From NCBI GenBank assembly GCA_016712265.1, contig JADJRJ010000020.1:1-14847 (forward strand): DNA of 14,847 nucleotides. Direction: 5' to 3'. Source of the stretch: Gemmatimonadota bacterium (GTDB lineage Bacteria > Gemmatimonadota > Gemmatimonadetes > Gemmatimonadales > Gemmatimonadaceae). Below are positions 8,137-14,740 of the stretch, piece after piece. The notes below the pieces were generated by a model that made no database searches, was not told where the DNA came from, and worked only from the letters and a program-made list of their open reading frames with translations. The position numbers were made by a program, and so were the translations under genes. Position 1 is the stretch's first letter, and each line of letters begins with the position of its first letter.

Positions 8137-8669
8137 TTACGTGGACGGGTGCTGCCGAACGAAGAAGTGCGTCCATCGGCCATCGGAACGACCGAACTGC
8201 CACCCTGATTCGACCATGAATTCCTGCAGGCGGGTCAGGATGGCCGCATCCCCACGACACCGTCGAACTCGGCGGGAAACTTCGTTCCATTGGGATTCGG
8301 CGTGTGCAGGTGCACGGCGTCCTGGGCGGCATCAAACGCATCGATCTGCAGCCATGTCTGATGTGGCTCGCCCCACGCCGCAACTTCGGCCTCTAGACGA
8401 CGGAACATTGTAAAGAGTGCGGAGAGATGCTCATGGCGCTCGCGCCAGCTCAGGTTACCGATACCTCTCCAGTCTACGTGCCAGTGCATGTGATCGTACC
8501 AGCCCTCTGGCGAGACCGCGAAGCGCGCCGCGTGCTGGTGAAGGCTGCGATAGTATCGTCGACGGCCACGGACCTTAGCGGTGGGCCGAAACCGGCCCAG
8601 GTCTGGATGGGGGATGATGCGAATGGGACCGAACCACGAAGCGATCGTGATGCTATCTGGGTAGGACAT
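8137..8669 (-). CDS. Unnamed cassette protein with HTPNPNG motif, frameshifted
   Basis: ATG 8669 lies 20 bases after attC 8, with no clear ribosome site. The protein has DHMHWHVDWRGIGNLSWRER, then HQTWLQIDAFDAAQDAVHLH and TPNPNGTKFPAEFDGVV. One G missing in a GGGG run near 8247-8251 breaks the frame. With it restored the chain continues DAAILTRLQEFMVESGW and GRWTHFFVRQHPST, then stops at TAA 8137, giving 177 aa. The many His, Trp and Asp residues in the HMHWHVDW and HLHTPNPNG segments could bind metal or sugar; that is speculation. I recall no family name. No transmembrane or signal segment is seen. Confidence 0.65.
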
Positions 8670-8688
8670 CGATCAGTCTGACGAGACG

Positions 8689-8800
8689 GCATAACGATCG
8701 CGGCTCTGCTGCGCCGCAATCTAATAAAAGGGCCGCCATGCGTTCTACGCATGGCGGCCACTCAACTGAACGCGGCGTCAGCAGCAGCCGCCTGTTAGCC
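8689..8800 (-). repeat. attC site 8
   Basis: Cores are GCATAAC (8689-8695) and GTTAGCC (8794-8800). The centre is a perfect 12-bp stem, GGCCGCCATGCG (8731-8742) with CGCATGGCGGCC (8748-8759), on a five-base loop. It is 112 bp and different in stem from sites 2-7. Confidence 0.93.
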
Positions 8801-8827
8801 AGCGCCTCGCACGCGCGTCGCTCCTCA

Positions 8828-9049
8828 CTACGTCAGAGCCCTCGAGCGCAGAAGAACCGTCAGATCTACGGAGGTCGCTGAGCGCTTCATGGGCTGCGAA
8901 AGCACACTCTGACCGAAGGGCAGAACCGATGAGTCGCCAGGGCGATTCAGTCCTGCGTCGGCAGGAGGATCCCCGATGTTGGTTGATGCCTGCTGGATCG
9001 GGAGGGCGCTGTTCGGCGTCGGCCGCAGCCGTAGTGGTGTCTTAGCCAT
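8828..9049 (-). CDS. Possible small protein downstream of the SDH protease
   Basis: A 73-aa ORF from ATG 9049 to TAG 8828 follows the protease gene by 73 bases in the same cassette, and ends 27 bases before attC 8. The sequence is rich in Pro, Ser and Arg (LRLRPTPNSALPIQ; later GDSSVLPFGQSVLSQP) with no recognisable domain, signal or membrane segment. A TTG at 9091 would add 14 residues. The ribosome site is weak. It is a plausible accessory gene, or chance. Confidence 0.35.
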   Translation of the reverse strand: MAKTPLRLRPTPNSALPIQQASTNIGDPPADAGLNRPGDSSVLPFGQSVLSQPMKRSATSVDLTVLLRSRALT

Positions 9050-9122
9050 CGCTCGGTCGGGGAGGATACACTCTGAGTCTCGGTCGCGCAAAGTCCGTGC
9101 TAAAGTCGGCCGTACCGAACAA

Positions 9123-10142
9123 CTACCGAATCTGCTGCCATCCCTGGCGGTTGGTCAGCATCTGGGTTTGTACCCCACCGTTCGCATCCCGTTGCCCGAC
9201 TATCCGTACATCCATAGACAGAGCGTCACACCGGGAGGCGCTCTCTACCATGACGAGGTAAAGAGGCGACACGTCAACATGTCCAACCGTGCCCGGCTGA
9301 AGACTCGGCGTTCCTTGGTGGAATAGCTGCGCAGCGTGGAAGGTCGTGAGCATATCCATGTCACGCTCATACTCCTCGTAGAGCGCCCACATCGAGTCCT
9401 CTAGCTCCTTTGAGCAATCGCAAATGTGCAGGCCAATCTGCTTGGCCTCGTATCGGTTGATCGGATGTCCGTGAAAGTACAACCGTGAAGTAAGGTTGGT
9501 GACAATCTCCTTCACGCGGTGCTCGTCGGCGGACGGCTGCCCGAGCTCAAGGAGCTTCTTCGCCATCATGCGTGACTGGAGATGCGAACGCTTAACTGAC
9601 CCCAGAGCGATGGGGTGGACGTGATCCGCCAGCTTAGTGATCGCATGCACTACCTGGTCTTCGTGGTTGATACCGGCATCCTCGCGAATGAGAGCGATGT
9701 AGGCCAGCACTTCCTCAACGCTGATCGGGAGCTGCGCCGTGTTGGCAGGATCCCTGGGGTTGTATGGACCGGTAATGCTCGGGTCGGTAGGACCGAGCAT
9801 CCCCATGGGATGAAGGTAGATCTCTGACGCACCGAGCGCCGTAAGCGTCGCGGCGCTGAACGCGCGAAATGGCACGAGGACCAGGAGGTTCTGGCAGTAC
9901 TCGCGCAGCAACGTCACGAGCTTCCACGGGACCGTTCCGTCGCCCCCGTTGCTGTGGATTAGCAGGGCGAGGCGCTCGGGCCGAGGAGCCAGTTGCCGCA
10001 GATGCTCATAGATGAAGCGTATCGCATCCATGCCCATCTGTGCCTCGGCACTTGGACGAGTACTCGTGACGTAGGCAAGCACAGGACATCCAACGACGAC
10101 TTCTAGCTCCTTGAGACGATCCAGACGACTCTGAGAACTCAC
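9123..10142 (-). CDS. SDH family Clp-fold serine protease
   Basis: The 339-aa protein starts at GTG 10142, with AAGGAG about seven bases upstream; the ATG at 10187 lies inside attC 9 and is not a likely start. It has the ClpP/crotonase-like fold of SDH proteinases (PF01972 type): LLIHSNGGDGTVPWKLVTLL (residues 60-79, oxyanion region), PFRAFSAATLTALGA with the likely nucleophile Ser96, and LGPTDPSITG with Asp120. A later His-rich part (RLYFHGHPINRYEAKQIGL) may supply the third residue and dimer contacts. Most family members have a membrane segment, but none is evident here, so it is probably soluble. It is the longest intact gene in the array. Its substrate is unknown. Confidence 0.85.
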   Translation of the reverse strand: MSSQSRLDRLKELEVVVGCPVLAYVTSTRPSAEAQMGMDAIRFIYEHLRQLAPRPERLALLIHSNGGDGTVPWKLVTLLREYCQNLLVLVPFRAFSAATLTALGASEIYLHPMGMLGPTDPSITGPYNPRDPANTAQLPISVEEVLAYIALIREDAGINHEDQVVHAITKLADHVHPIALGSVKRSHLQSRMMAKKLLELGQPSADEHRVKEIVTNLTSRLYFHGHPINRYEAKQIGLHICDCSKELEDSMWALYEEYERDMDMLTTFHAAQLFHQGTPSLQPGTVGHVDVSPLYLVMVESASRCDALSMDVRIVGQRDANGGVQTQMLTNRQGWQQIR

Positions 10143-10175
10143 GCCTCTCTCCTTTGGGTAGTTGAATGCTGCGCT

Positions 10176-10286
10176 GGCTAACGTCATGCTTCTGTGGCGC
10201 GGCCTCTGATAAGAGAACCGCCATGGCGAAGGCCATGGCGGTCTACCTTAGCCCTCAGCCGCGACCACAGCAAGCAACTGTTATGC
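10176..10286 (-). repeat. attC site 9
   Basis: Cores are GGCTAAC (10176-10182) and GTTATGC (10280-10286). The central stem is ACCGCCATGGC (10217-10227) with GCCATGGCGGT (10232-10242). It is 111 bp, the same class as site 8. Confidence 0.92.
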
Positions 10287-10571
10287 AGCCCCGGCTTTGG
10301 TGCGGCGTGCTCGGCTCGGCTTGAGGCTCCCCAGTTCGGCCCGGAGCGCCCGCCGGACCACCGTTTCGAGGGGCTCGACCGCCTGCGTCATCGCCTGCCG
10401 CAGTGCCTGATTGATCCGCGTCTGGTAGTTCCCACCGCCCGCCGCCTCGACCTCGGCACGGAACCACTCAAGGACATCGTCGTCCAGCCGAATCGTGATC
10501 CGAGTCTTGCCGGTCACGGCCGGCACAACGGCCCCACGTCGCGCCTTCCCAAAGTCGTATTCCTTACGCAT
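10281..10571 (-). CDS. brnA: BrnA family antitoxin
   Basis: This 96-aa protein starts at ATG 10571, overlapping the last eight bases of brnT. Residues 22-39 (KTRITIRLDDDVLEWFRA) are the typical BrnA ribbon-helix-helix DNA-binding segment, followed by GGGNYQTRINQALRQAM, also characteristic. The C-terminus is longer than usual and basic (SRARRTKAGAA). The stop TAA is the one in the attC 9 core. By family, it binds and inactivates the BrnT RNase and represses the brnTA promoter. A start at 10586 is possible but would overlap brnT further. Confidence 0.9.
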   Translation of the reverse strand: MRKEYDFGKARRGAVVPAVTGKTRITIRLDDDVLEWFRAEVEAAGGGNYQTRINQALRQAMTQAVEPLETVVRRALRAELGSLKPSRARRTKAGAA

Positions 10572-10839
10572 CGGAGTCCTCCGCATACTGGCGGCGTTCG
10601 CGGGCGGTGGCGCGTCGCGCCGAGATCAGGCGGAGCGCGTCCTCGTCCTGGGTCCACACCACAACGACCACCCGACCCAGCAAGTCGCGGCCCAACGTGA
10701 CGAACCGTTCCTCCGCGTGCTCGGGGTCGGGCCGGGTCAGGCCATAGGGATCCTCGAACACGCCCACGGCATCGGCGAGCTCGATCCCGTGCTTACGGCG
10801 GTTCTCGGCGGCCTTGGCCGGGTCCCACGCATACGTCAT
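10564..10839 (-). CDS. brnT: BrnT family ribonuclease toxin
   Basis: The 91-aa protein has the BrnT pattern: AWDPAKAAENRRKHGIEL (residues 4-21), VFEDP, ERFVTLGRDLLGRVVVVVWT and RLISARRATARERRQYAE at the end. BrnT is a RelE-like RNase that blocks translation. The toxin gene comes first and overlaps brnA by eight bases (10564-10571), the usual order for this type II module. ATG 10839 has no Shine-Dalgarno; a -10 element ends five bases before it, so the mRNA is probably leaderless. An inverted repeat covers the -10 and start codon. The gene is intact. Confidence 0.92.
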   Translation of the reverse strand: MTYAWDPAKAAENRRKHGIELADAVGVFEDPYGLTRPDPEHAEERFVTLGRDLLGRVVVVVWTQDEDALRLISARRATARERRQYAEDSDA

Positions 10840-10852
10840 GTCTCAACGTATG
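10830..10852. promoter_or_regulatory. Candidate BrnA operator (inverted repeat)
   Basis: CATACGT (10830-10836) and ACGTATG (10846-10852) are perfect inverted 7-mers with a 9-base spacer. They overlap both the proposed -10 and the brnT start codon, where a ribbon-helix-helix repressor such as BrnA would block transcription. Binding is inferred. Confidence 0.5.
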
Positions 10853-10873
10853 TACGCGTGTGCACCGCCGCAA
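10845..10873 (-). promoter_or_regulatory. brnTA promoter
   Basis: On the minus strand TTGCGG (10868-10873), a 17-base spacer, then TACGTT (10845-10850). The ATG of brnT follows five bases later. Spacing and -10 style match the DUF433 cassette promoter. Confidence 0.5.
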
Positions 10874-10949
10874 GCGGTCCCCACTGGCCAGCCCGGCGCC
10901 AAATCCCGCGTTCGAGCACCGCTGCTTTCACCTCATGAGCGCGATGACT

Positions 10950-11084
10950 GCATAACGTCTGGGTTCTGCTGCGCCGCATCCAATAGTGGCGGGGTGGGCC
11001 GGCGCCGTGTCCCTCCCCGTACGATAAAGGGCGCCGGCCCACCCCGCTTGCCCGAGCGGCGGCAGCAGCAACCCTCTGTTAGGC
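10950..11084 (-). repeat. attC site 10
   Basis: Cores are GCATAAC (10950-10956) and GTTAGGC (11078-11084). An 18-bp perfect central stem pairs 10989-11006 with 11030-11047 (GGGGTGGGCCGGCGCC and its complement). It is 135 bp with a unique stem sequence. Confidence 0.93.
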
Positions 11085-11096
11085 GGCGCTCTGTCA

Positions 11097-11945
11097 CTAG
11101 CGTTGCTCAATCAGGACGTTGGTGATCACCACATCCTTGGTGCTACCTCCCAATCCAATGGAGAGCTTTAGCAAGAGCGTGCCCGATGTGCCTAGTAGGC
11201 GTGGCGCAGTGAAGGGTGCGATCAGCAAGAGCTTCCCACCTGCAGGCACTTGTTCATCCAGCATTTGCGTCCACCCTTTCAGGCGCCCGACTTTGCTGCC
11301 GAACTGAGCCTCTTCCGCTTCAGACTTCACGCCGAGATCGTCCGTCATGAAGACGGCGTCCACGTAGAGGTGCTTGTTCTTGCGCCCTGTGGCGTCGGTA
11401 TTGGCAAATTGAATGCCGCAACTCACGACGTCGTTCCGGTCGGCTACACCGCAGACGAGAACTGTTATCGCAAAGTGCTCTAACGCTCCCGTTGCCGCAG
11501 AGCGCGGCGGGGTGGCTCTCCGTTGCGGCCGCTCATCGCTGGTCGCTTCCGGCGCAGGCTCGTCGAAGACCTCGGCACTTGGAAAGGGCACCCGATCGGG
11601 AGGGCTGTTCAAGAGCGCTCGCAGATCGCCCAAGGTGACGGCGAAGTTCAGGTTCTGGCCGAGCCGCAAGGAGGCCACGCTCACACCGATTACTTCCCCT
11701 CTGGTGTTGAGGACGGGACCACCGGAGGACCCGGACGAGATGGGTGCCGATATCTGCAGAAGCTTGCGCTCCTCGACGTCGCGCACTCCACTGAGCAATC
11801 CATCGCTGATGGTGTTCGCCAAGCCTTCGGGGGCACCGATCACGTAGACGCGTTCCCCAATCGTGGCCGGTGTTCGCGCCACCGGCAGCACCCCTGGTGC
11901 ATCTGCGATGCGCGACAGGACCACTAGGTCGGTGGTTGTGCTCAA
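11097..11945 (-). CDS. Trypsin-like (HtrA/DegP-type) serine protease fragment, N-terminal half missing
   Basis: The open frame begins only six bases inside the cassette, with a TTG at 11945; upstream in frame there is a stop in attC 11. Residues 5-10 (TDLVVL) correspond to the catalytic Asp segment of HtrA-like proteases, and GSSGGPVLNTRGEVIG (residues 72-87) carries the Ser (Ser74) of the GNSGG motif, then NLNFAV. The first strands and the catalytic His region that should precede the Asp are absent. After about residue 110 comes a linker and a beta-rich C-terminal domain (FAITVLVCGVADRN; later KLLLIAPFTAPRLLG) that I do not recognise. It has no visible promoter or ribosome site, and is probably inactive as a protease or a pseudogene made by cassette formation. 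Confidence 0.7.
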   Translation of the reverse strand: MSTTTDLVVLSRIADAPGVLPVARTPATIGERVYVIGAPEGLANTISDGLLSGVRDVEERKLLQISAPISSGSSGGPVLNTRGEVIGVSVASLRLGQNLNFAVTLGDLRALLNSPPDRVPFPSAEVFDEPAPEATSDERPQRRATPPRSAATGALEHFAITVLVCGVADRNDVVSCGIQFANTDATGRKNKHLYVDAVFMTDDLGVKSEAEEAQFGSKVGRLKGWTQMLDEQVPAGGKLLLIAPFTAPRLLGTSGTLLLKLSIGLGGSTKDVVITNVLIEQR

Positions 11946-11949
11946 AGCC

Positions 11950-12086
11950 GCCTAACGACCCGCGGTTCGCCCGCAGGCCAGAATACAAAAGCCGCCGCAC
12001 CCCGCGACGACCTTGCCCTGTGATCTACTAGTCGCGGGGTGCGGTGGCCAGCCCCACGGCCTGTCGGGCGCTACCGCTTGTTATGC
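11950..12086 (-). repeat. attC site 11
   Basis: Cores are GCCTAAC (11950-11956) and GTTATGC (12080-12086). The central stem contains CCGCACCCCGCGAC and GTCGCGGGGTGCGG on an ACCTTGCCCTGTGATCTACTA-type loop. It is 137 bp and the first of the GCACCCCGCGAC subfamily (sites 11, 12, 13, 15, 16). Confidence 0.93.
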
Positions 12087-12403
12087 TCCCGCGGGGCCGC
12101 CGACGCTCAGCGAGCAGCCCGCCGCCCCTCCGTTCGGCCCCGTGCACCCTCGACCGTCGCCAGGTCTCGGACGGACGCGAGCGACGCCGCTCTTGGGCGA
12201 CCACCCTGGGACCCGAGGCACTCCCTCCCGCCGAGCACCCCCCGAGCACCGTGTTCAACCGGCGGCCGCGTTATCCGCTGGTGACGGTTGCTCCCGGTGT
12301 GCTGTGTGGGCGTTGCGGATAACGCGGTCGCGACCCCGCCGCCGGTCGTGCCGTTGAAACAACAACGCCATTGCTGGGGACAGCACCACCACTGCCCCAG
12401 TGA
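12087..12403 (-). other. Small cassette body without an assigned gene
   Basis: This 317-bp cassette has only short minus-strand frames. One begins at the ATG built into the attC 12 core (12407) and runs 50 codons to 12255 (MLTGAVVVLSPAMALLFQ start). Its last part resembles the ends of the neighbouring 115-aa family genes at DNA level (GGTCGAGGGTGCACGGGGCCG near 12155), so it may be a decayed or frameshifted member. It also contains a perfect 13-bp inverted repeat. Confidence 0.4.
12266..12327. repeat. Perfect 13-bp inverted repeat inside a cassette
   Basis: CCGCGTTATCCGC (12266-12278) and GCGGATAACGCGG (12315-12327) are exact complements, 36 bases apart. They are not part of an attC. They could form a hairpin in DNA or RNA, or bind a dimeric protein. 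Confidence 0.7.
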
Positions 12404-12535
12404 GCATAACGCCCACGGTTCGCCCGCGGGCCATCAAATAGAGCCGCCGCACCCCGCGACGACCTTCCCTGTGATCTACTAGTCGCGGGGTGCGGCGGCC
12501 AGCCCACGCCCGGCGGGCGCAACCGTTTGTTATGC
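12404..12535 (-). repeat. attC site 12
   Basis: Cores are GCATAAC (12404-12410) and GTTATGC (12529-12535). It has the GCACCCCGCGAC/GTCGCGGGGTGC stem and is 132 bp, nearly identical inside to sites 13, 15 and 16. Confidence 0.94.
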
Positions 12536-12876
12536 TGCCCCGGGGGCGGCGACGCCCAGCGCAGGCCGCCACTGCCAGCCGAGCGGCCCCAGGCACCCTC
12601 GACCCTGGCCGCGCGCGGACGGCCGCCCCAGGCACCGCGCGCGGTTGGGCACAGCGGGCCCCGAGCGAGGCACCTCCCCGTGCAGTGGGACCCGAGGTAA
12701 CGCGAAGGAGTCGGTGGGGGCGACCGACGCCGCGGAAACGGTTCTTATAGAACAGGGCGCGGGGAGCACGCGCGGGCCGGCATTCCGGTGGGCGCCGTAA
12801 TCAATGCGCGTGGCCCCGCGGCCGGTGCCGACAGCTTGACGTCAGTCAGAACAGAGCCCTGCTGCTGACGAGGCAC
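12530..12876 (-). CDS. 115-aa cassette family protein, member A (frameshifted)
   Basis: GTG 12876, about six bases after GGAAGAG, opens VPRQQQGSVLTDVKLSAPAA. One G is missing in the GGCGCC stretch near 12793-12797. With it restored the protein runs ITGAHRNAGPRVLPAPC, then PTDSFALPRVPLHGEVPRSG, and ends GVAAPGAA at the TAA in attC 12: 115 aa, the same length as member B. Against member B, third codon positions change most in the LPRVPL.GEVPRSGPAV block, which supports this frame as coding. The function is unknown; the many Arg, Pro and Ala residues reflect high GC. A noncoding cassette remains possible. Confidence 0.45.
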
Positions 12877-12894
12877 CCACGACTCTTCCGGTCA

Positions 12895-13028
12895 GCATAA
12901 CGCCCACGGTTCGCCCTTGGGCCATCAAATAAAGCCGTCGCACCCCGCGACGACCTTCCCTGTGATCTACTAGTCGCGGGGTGCGGCGGCCAGCCCTCCG
13001 GCCCGCCGGGCGCAACCGTTTGTTATGC
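12895..13028 (-). repeat. attC site 13
   Basis: Cores are GCATAAC (12895-12901) and GTTATGC (13022-13028). It has the same central stem as site 12 and is 134 bp. Confidence 0.94.
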
Positions 13029-13370
13029 TGCCACGGGGCGGCGCCGCCCGGCGAGGCCATCACCCGCGGCCCGGGCGGCCCCGTGCACCTTCGACCGACG
13101 CCAGGCCGGGCCGGCCGCACCGGGCGCCGCGCGCGAGTTGGACACAGCGGGACCCGAGCGCGGTACTTCCCCTGGCAGTGGGACGCGAGGTAACTCGGGC
13201 GAGCCGGTGGGGACGACCCGCGCTGCGAGCACGGTTGCCATGAAGCAGGCCGCGGGGAGCACGCGCGGGCCAGCCTCCCCGTGCTGCACGGCCCTCCATG
13301 CGCGTGGCCCCGCGGCCGGTGCCGACAGCATGATCGCCGTCAGACAAAAGAGATCTCGCCGGGGAGGCAC
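13023..13370 (-). CDS. 115-aa cassette family protein, member B (intact)
   Basis: GTG 13370, with GGGAGAG upstream, opens an unbroken 115-aa frame: VPPRRDLFCLTAIMLSAPAA, then GEAGPRVLPAACFMATV, PTGSPELPRVPLPGEVPRSG and KVHGAARAAGDGLAGRRRP, ending VAA plus the TAA of attC 13. LFCLTAIMLSAPAAG might be a weak signal peptide or membrane segment in this copy, but the aligned part of member A is not hydrophobic. An alternative reading from the ATG in the attC core (MLTGRVVSASP) is in another frame and less supported by codon-position changes. The family is unknown to me. Confidence 0.5.
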   Translation of the reverse strand: MPPRRDLFCLTAIMLSAPAAGPRAWRAVQHGEAGPRVLPAACFMATVLAARVVPTGSPELPRVPLPGEVPRSGPAVSNSRAAPGAAGPAWRRSKVHGAARAAGDGLAGRRRPVAA

Positions 13371-13388
13371 TCACCACTCTCCCAGTCA

Positions 13389-13524
13389 GCATAACGCCCC
13401 ACGCTCTCAGGCGGGGCCTCTCATAAAGCCGCCGCACCCGGCGGCGGACCTTGCCCTTACACTACAAGCCGCCGGGTGCGGCGGCCACCCCATCGGCCCC
13501 GGCCTGAGCTGCGTGTTGTTAGGC
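13389..13524 (-). repeat. attC site 14
   Basis: Cores are GCATAAC (13389-13395) and GTTAGGC (13518-13524). The central stem is GCCGCCGCACCCGGCGGC and its near complement, a variant of the neighbouring subfamily. It is 136 bp. Confidence 0.93.
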
Positions 13525-13553
13525 AGCAGCCACCCACATGCCCATGCTGTCAG

Positions 13554-14051
13554 CTACGGCGCAGGGATCTCCGTGGTCTTGCTTGAGGTGATCTTCCACG
13601 CATCGCCCTCCTTGACCAGCGTCATGAGCACGGCGCCCCGTGTTTGCCGACGCAGTCCGGTCGTGAGCACGATATCGTCGTGATATGTCCAAGCGACCAT
13701 CGCGGCACTGGGACTGAAAGCGCTCACCCGGACCGAGTCCACTCCACCTCCGTGACTGCGCCAGTTGCAGGCCCGCTGCCGCACGCCTGCGTCATAATCC
13801 GGAAGGCTCACATCAATCAGCTCCGTGTCATCCACATAGAGCGTCGGGTTGCTCGCGAACCGCGAGACCGCAGTCCCGTCGGAACAGGTCGCCAAGCCGA
13901 AACCGGCGAAGAAGTCATGGATCGTCTGCGTCACCTCAGCTTGCACTACAGCTCGATACTGATCCGGCGATTCTGCCTGAGGCTCCCGCGCTGGCTGGGA
14001 ACAGCTCGCCAGGACCCAGAGCAGAGTACACCACGCCCGTGCAATACGCAT
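13554..14051 (-). CDS. Lipoprotein with NTF2/SnoaL-like domain
   Basis: ATG 14051, with GGAG upstream, starts a 165-aa protein. MRIARAWCTLLWVLASC is a lipoprotein signal with Cys17 as the lipidated residue. The mature part has IHDFFAGFGL, TLYVDDTELIDVSL, MVAWTYHDDIVLTTG, AVLMTLVKEGDAWKITSSKT: helices followed by a curved sheet ending in the GDAWKI turn, as in DUF4440/SnoaL-type folds. Two cysteines remain in the mature part and may pair. The role is unknown; it is likely exposed outside the inner membrane. A longer in-frame start at 14210 would place the signal peptide internally, so I reject it. It is the only gene in its cassette and intact. Confidence 0.75.
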   Translation of the reverse strand: MRIARAWCTLLWVLASCSQPAREPQAESPDQYRAVVQAEVTQTIHDFFAGFGLATCSDGTAVSRFASNPTLYVDDTELIDVSLPDYDAGVRQRACNWRSHGGGVDSVRVSAFSPSAAMVAWTYHDDIVLTTGLRRQTRGAVLMTLVKEGDAWKITSSKTTEIPAP

Positions 14052-14095
14052 CACGCTCCGCTCCGTCGCATGAGGAGTGCCCGCCGCTGCTATCC

Positions 14096-14124
14096 ACCGT
14101 AGCCCCCGAGGAGGAAACGTGCAA
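14096..14124 (-). promoter_or_regulatory. Candidate promoter of the lipoprotein cassette
   Basis: On the minus strand TTGCAC (14119-14124), 17 bases, then TACGGT (14096-14101). The start codon lies 44 bases downstream, leaving room for a leader with GGAG. The -10 style (TANNNT) and spacing match the other two cassette promoters. The 14125-14267 leader holds no other gene I can support. Confidence 0.45.
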
Positions 14125-14267
14125 GCCTCCCGCCTCATGTCAATACCGCCTCGGGTGCTCAGTACCCGGCCTGCGCTGCGGGCCCACATCGCCCAACGTC
14201 GGATCAACACCCTGCTGTGCGCCCGGATCCTCCGCGAGCGGGGGCTTAGTCACCACGACACATGGCT

Positions 14268-14401
14268 GCCTAACGCCCACGGTTCGCCCGCGGGCCATCA
14301 AATAAAGCCGTCGCACCCCGCGACGACCTTCCCTGTGATCTACTAGTCGCGGGGTGCGGCGGCCAGCCCATCGGCCCGGCGGGCGCAACCGTTTGTTATG
14401 C
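14268..14401 (-). repeat. attC site 15
   Basis: Cores are GCCTAAC (14268-14274) and GTTATGC (14395-14401). It has the GCACCCCGCGAC central stem, is 134 bp, and is nearly identical to sites 12 and 13. Confidence 0.94.
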
Positions 14402-14740
14402 TGCCCCGGGGGCGGCGACGCCCAGCGAGGCCGCCACTGCCACCCGAGCGGCCCCGGGCACCCTCGACCGTGGCCGCGCGCGGACGGCCGCCCCAGGCAC
14501 CGCGCGCGGTTGGGCACAGCGGGCCCCGAGCGAGGCACCTCCCCGTGCAGTGGGACCCGAGGTAACGCGAAGGAGTCGGTGGGGGCGACCGACGCCGCGG
14601 AAACGGTTCTTATAGAACAGGGCGCGGGGAGCACGCGCGCCGGAATTCCGGTGGGCGCCCGAAATCCATGCGCGTGGCCCCGCGGCCGGTGCCGACAGCT
14701 TGACGTCAGTCAGAACAGAGCCCTGCTGCTGACGAGGCAC
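14396..14740 (-). CDS. 115-aa cassette family protein, member C (two internal indels)
   Basis: The cassette 14268-14758 is a near-copy of 12404-12894 (both 491 bp). GTG 14740 opens the same N-terminus as member A (VPRQQQGSVLTDVKLSAPAA) and continues WISGAHRNSG. Two bases are missing near 14632-14640, and one near 14435, relative to member A. The frame is therefore shifted between them (ALFYKNRFRGV instead of LPAPCSIRTV) and returns to end GVAAPGAA at the TAA of attC 15: 114 aa. It is either a diverging copy or an assembly artefact. Confidence 0.4.
   Translation of the reverse strand: MPRQQQGSVLTDVKLSAPAAGPRAWISGAHRNSGARAPRALFYKNRFRGVGRPHRLLRVTSGPTARGGASLGARCAQPRAVPGAAVRARPRSRVPGAARVAVAASLGVAAPGAA

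Noticed and set aside
10836..11042. ORF ending on the ATGA of the brnT start (KAAVLERGIWRRAG...)
   Set aside because: It begins within attC 10, overlaps the brnTA promoter and operator, and resembles no known protein; the junction is probably chance.
10989..11047. GC-rich hairpins such as this one as rho-independent terminators
   Set aside because: They sit in the middle of attC sites, lack a T-run and are flanked by integron core sites; attC folding explains them.
13060..13437. Frame starting at the ATG in the attC core (MLTGRVVSASP) as the gene of the 115-aa family
   Set aside because: The sister cassette's MLTG frame stops after 18 codons, and codon-position changes favour the GTG-started frame instead.
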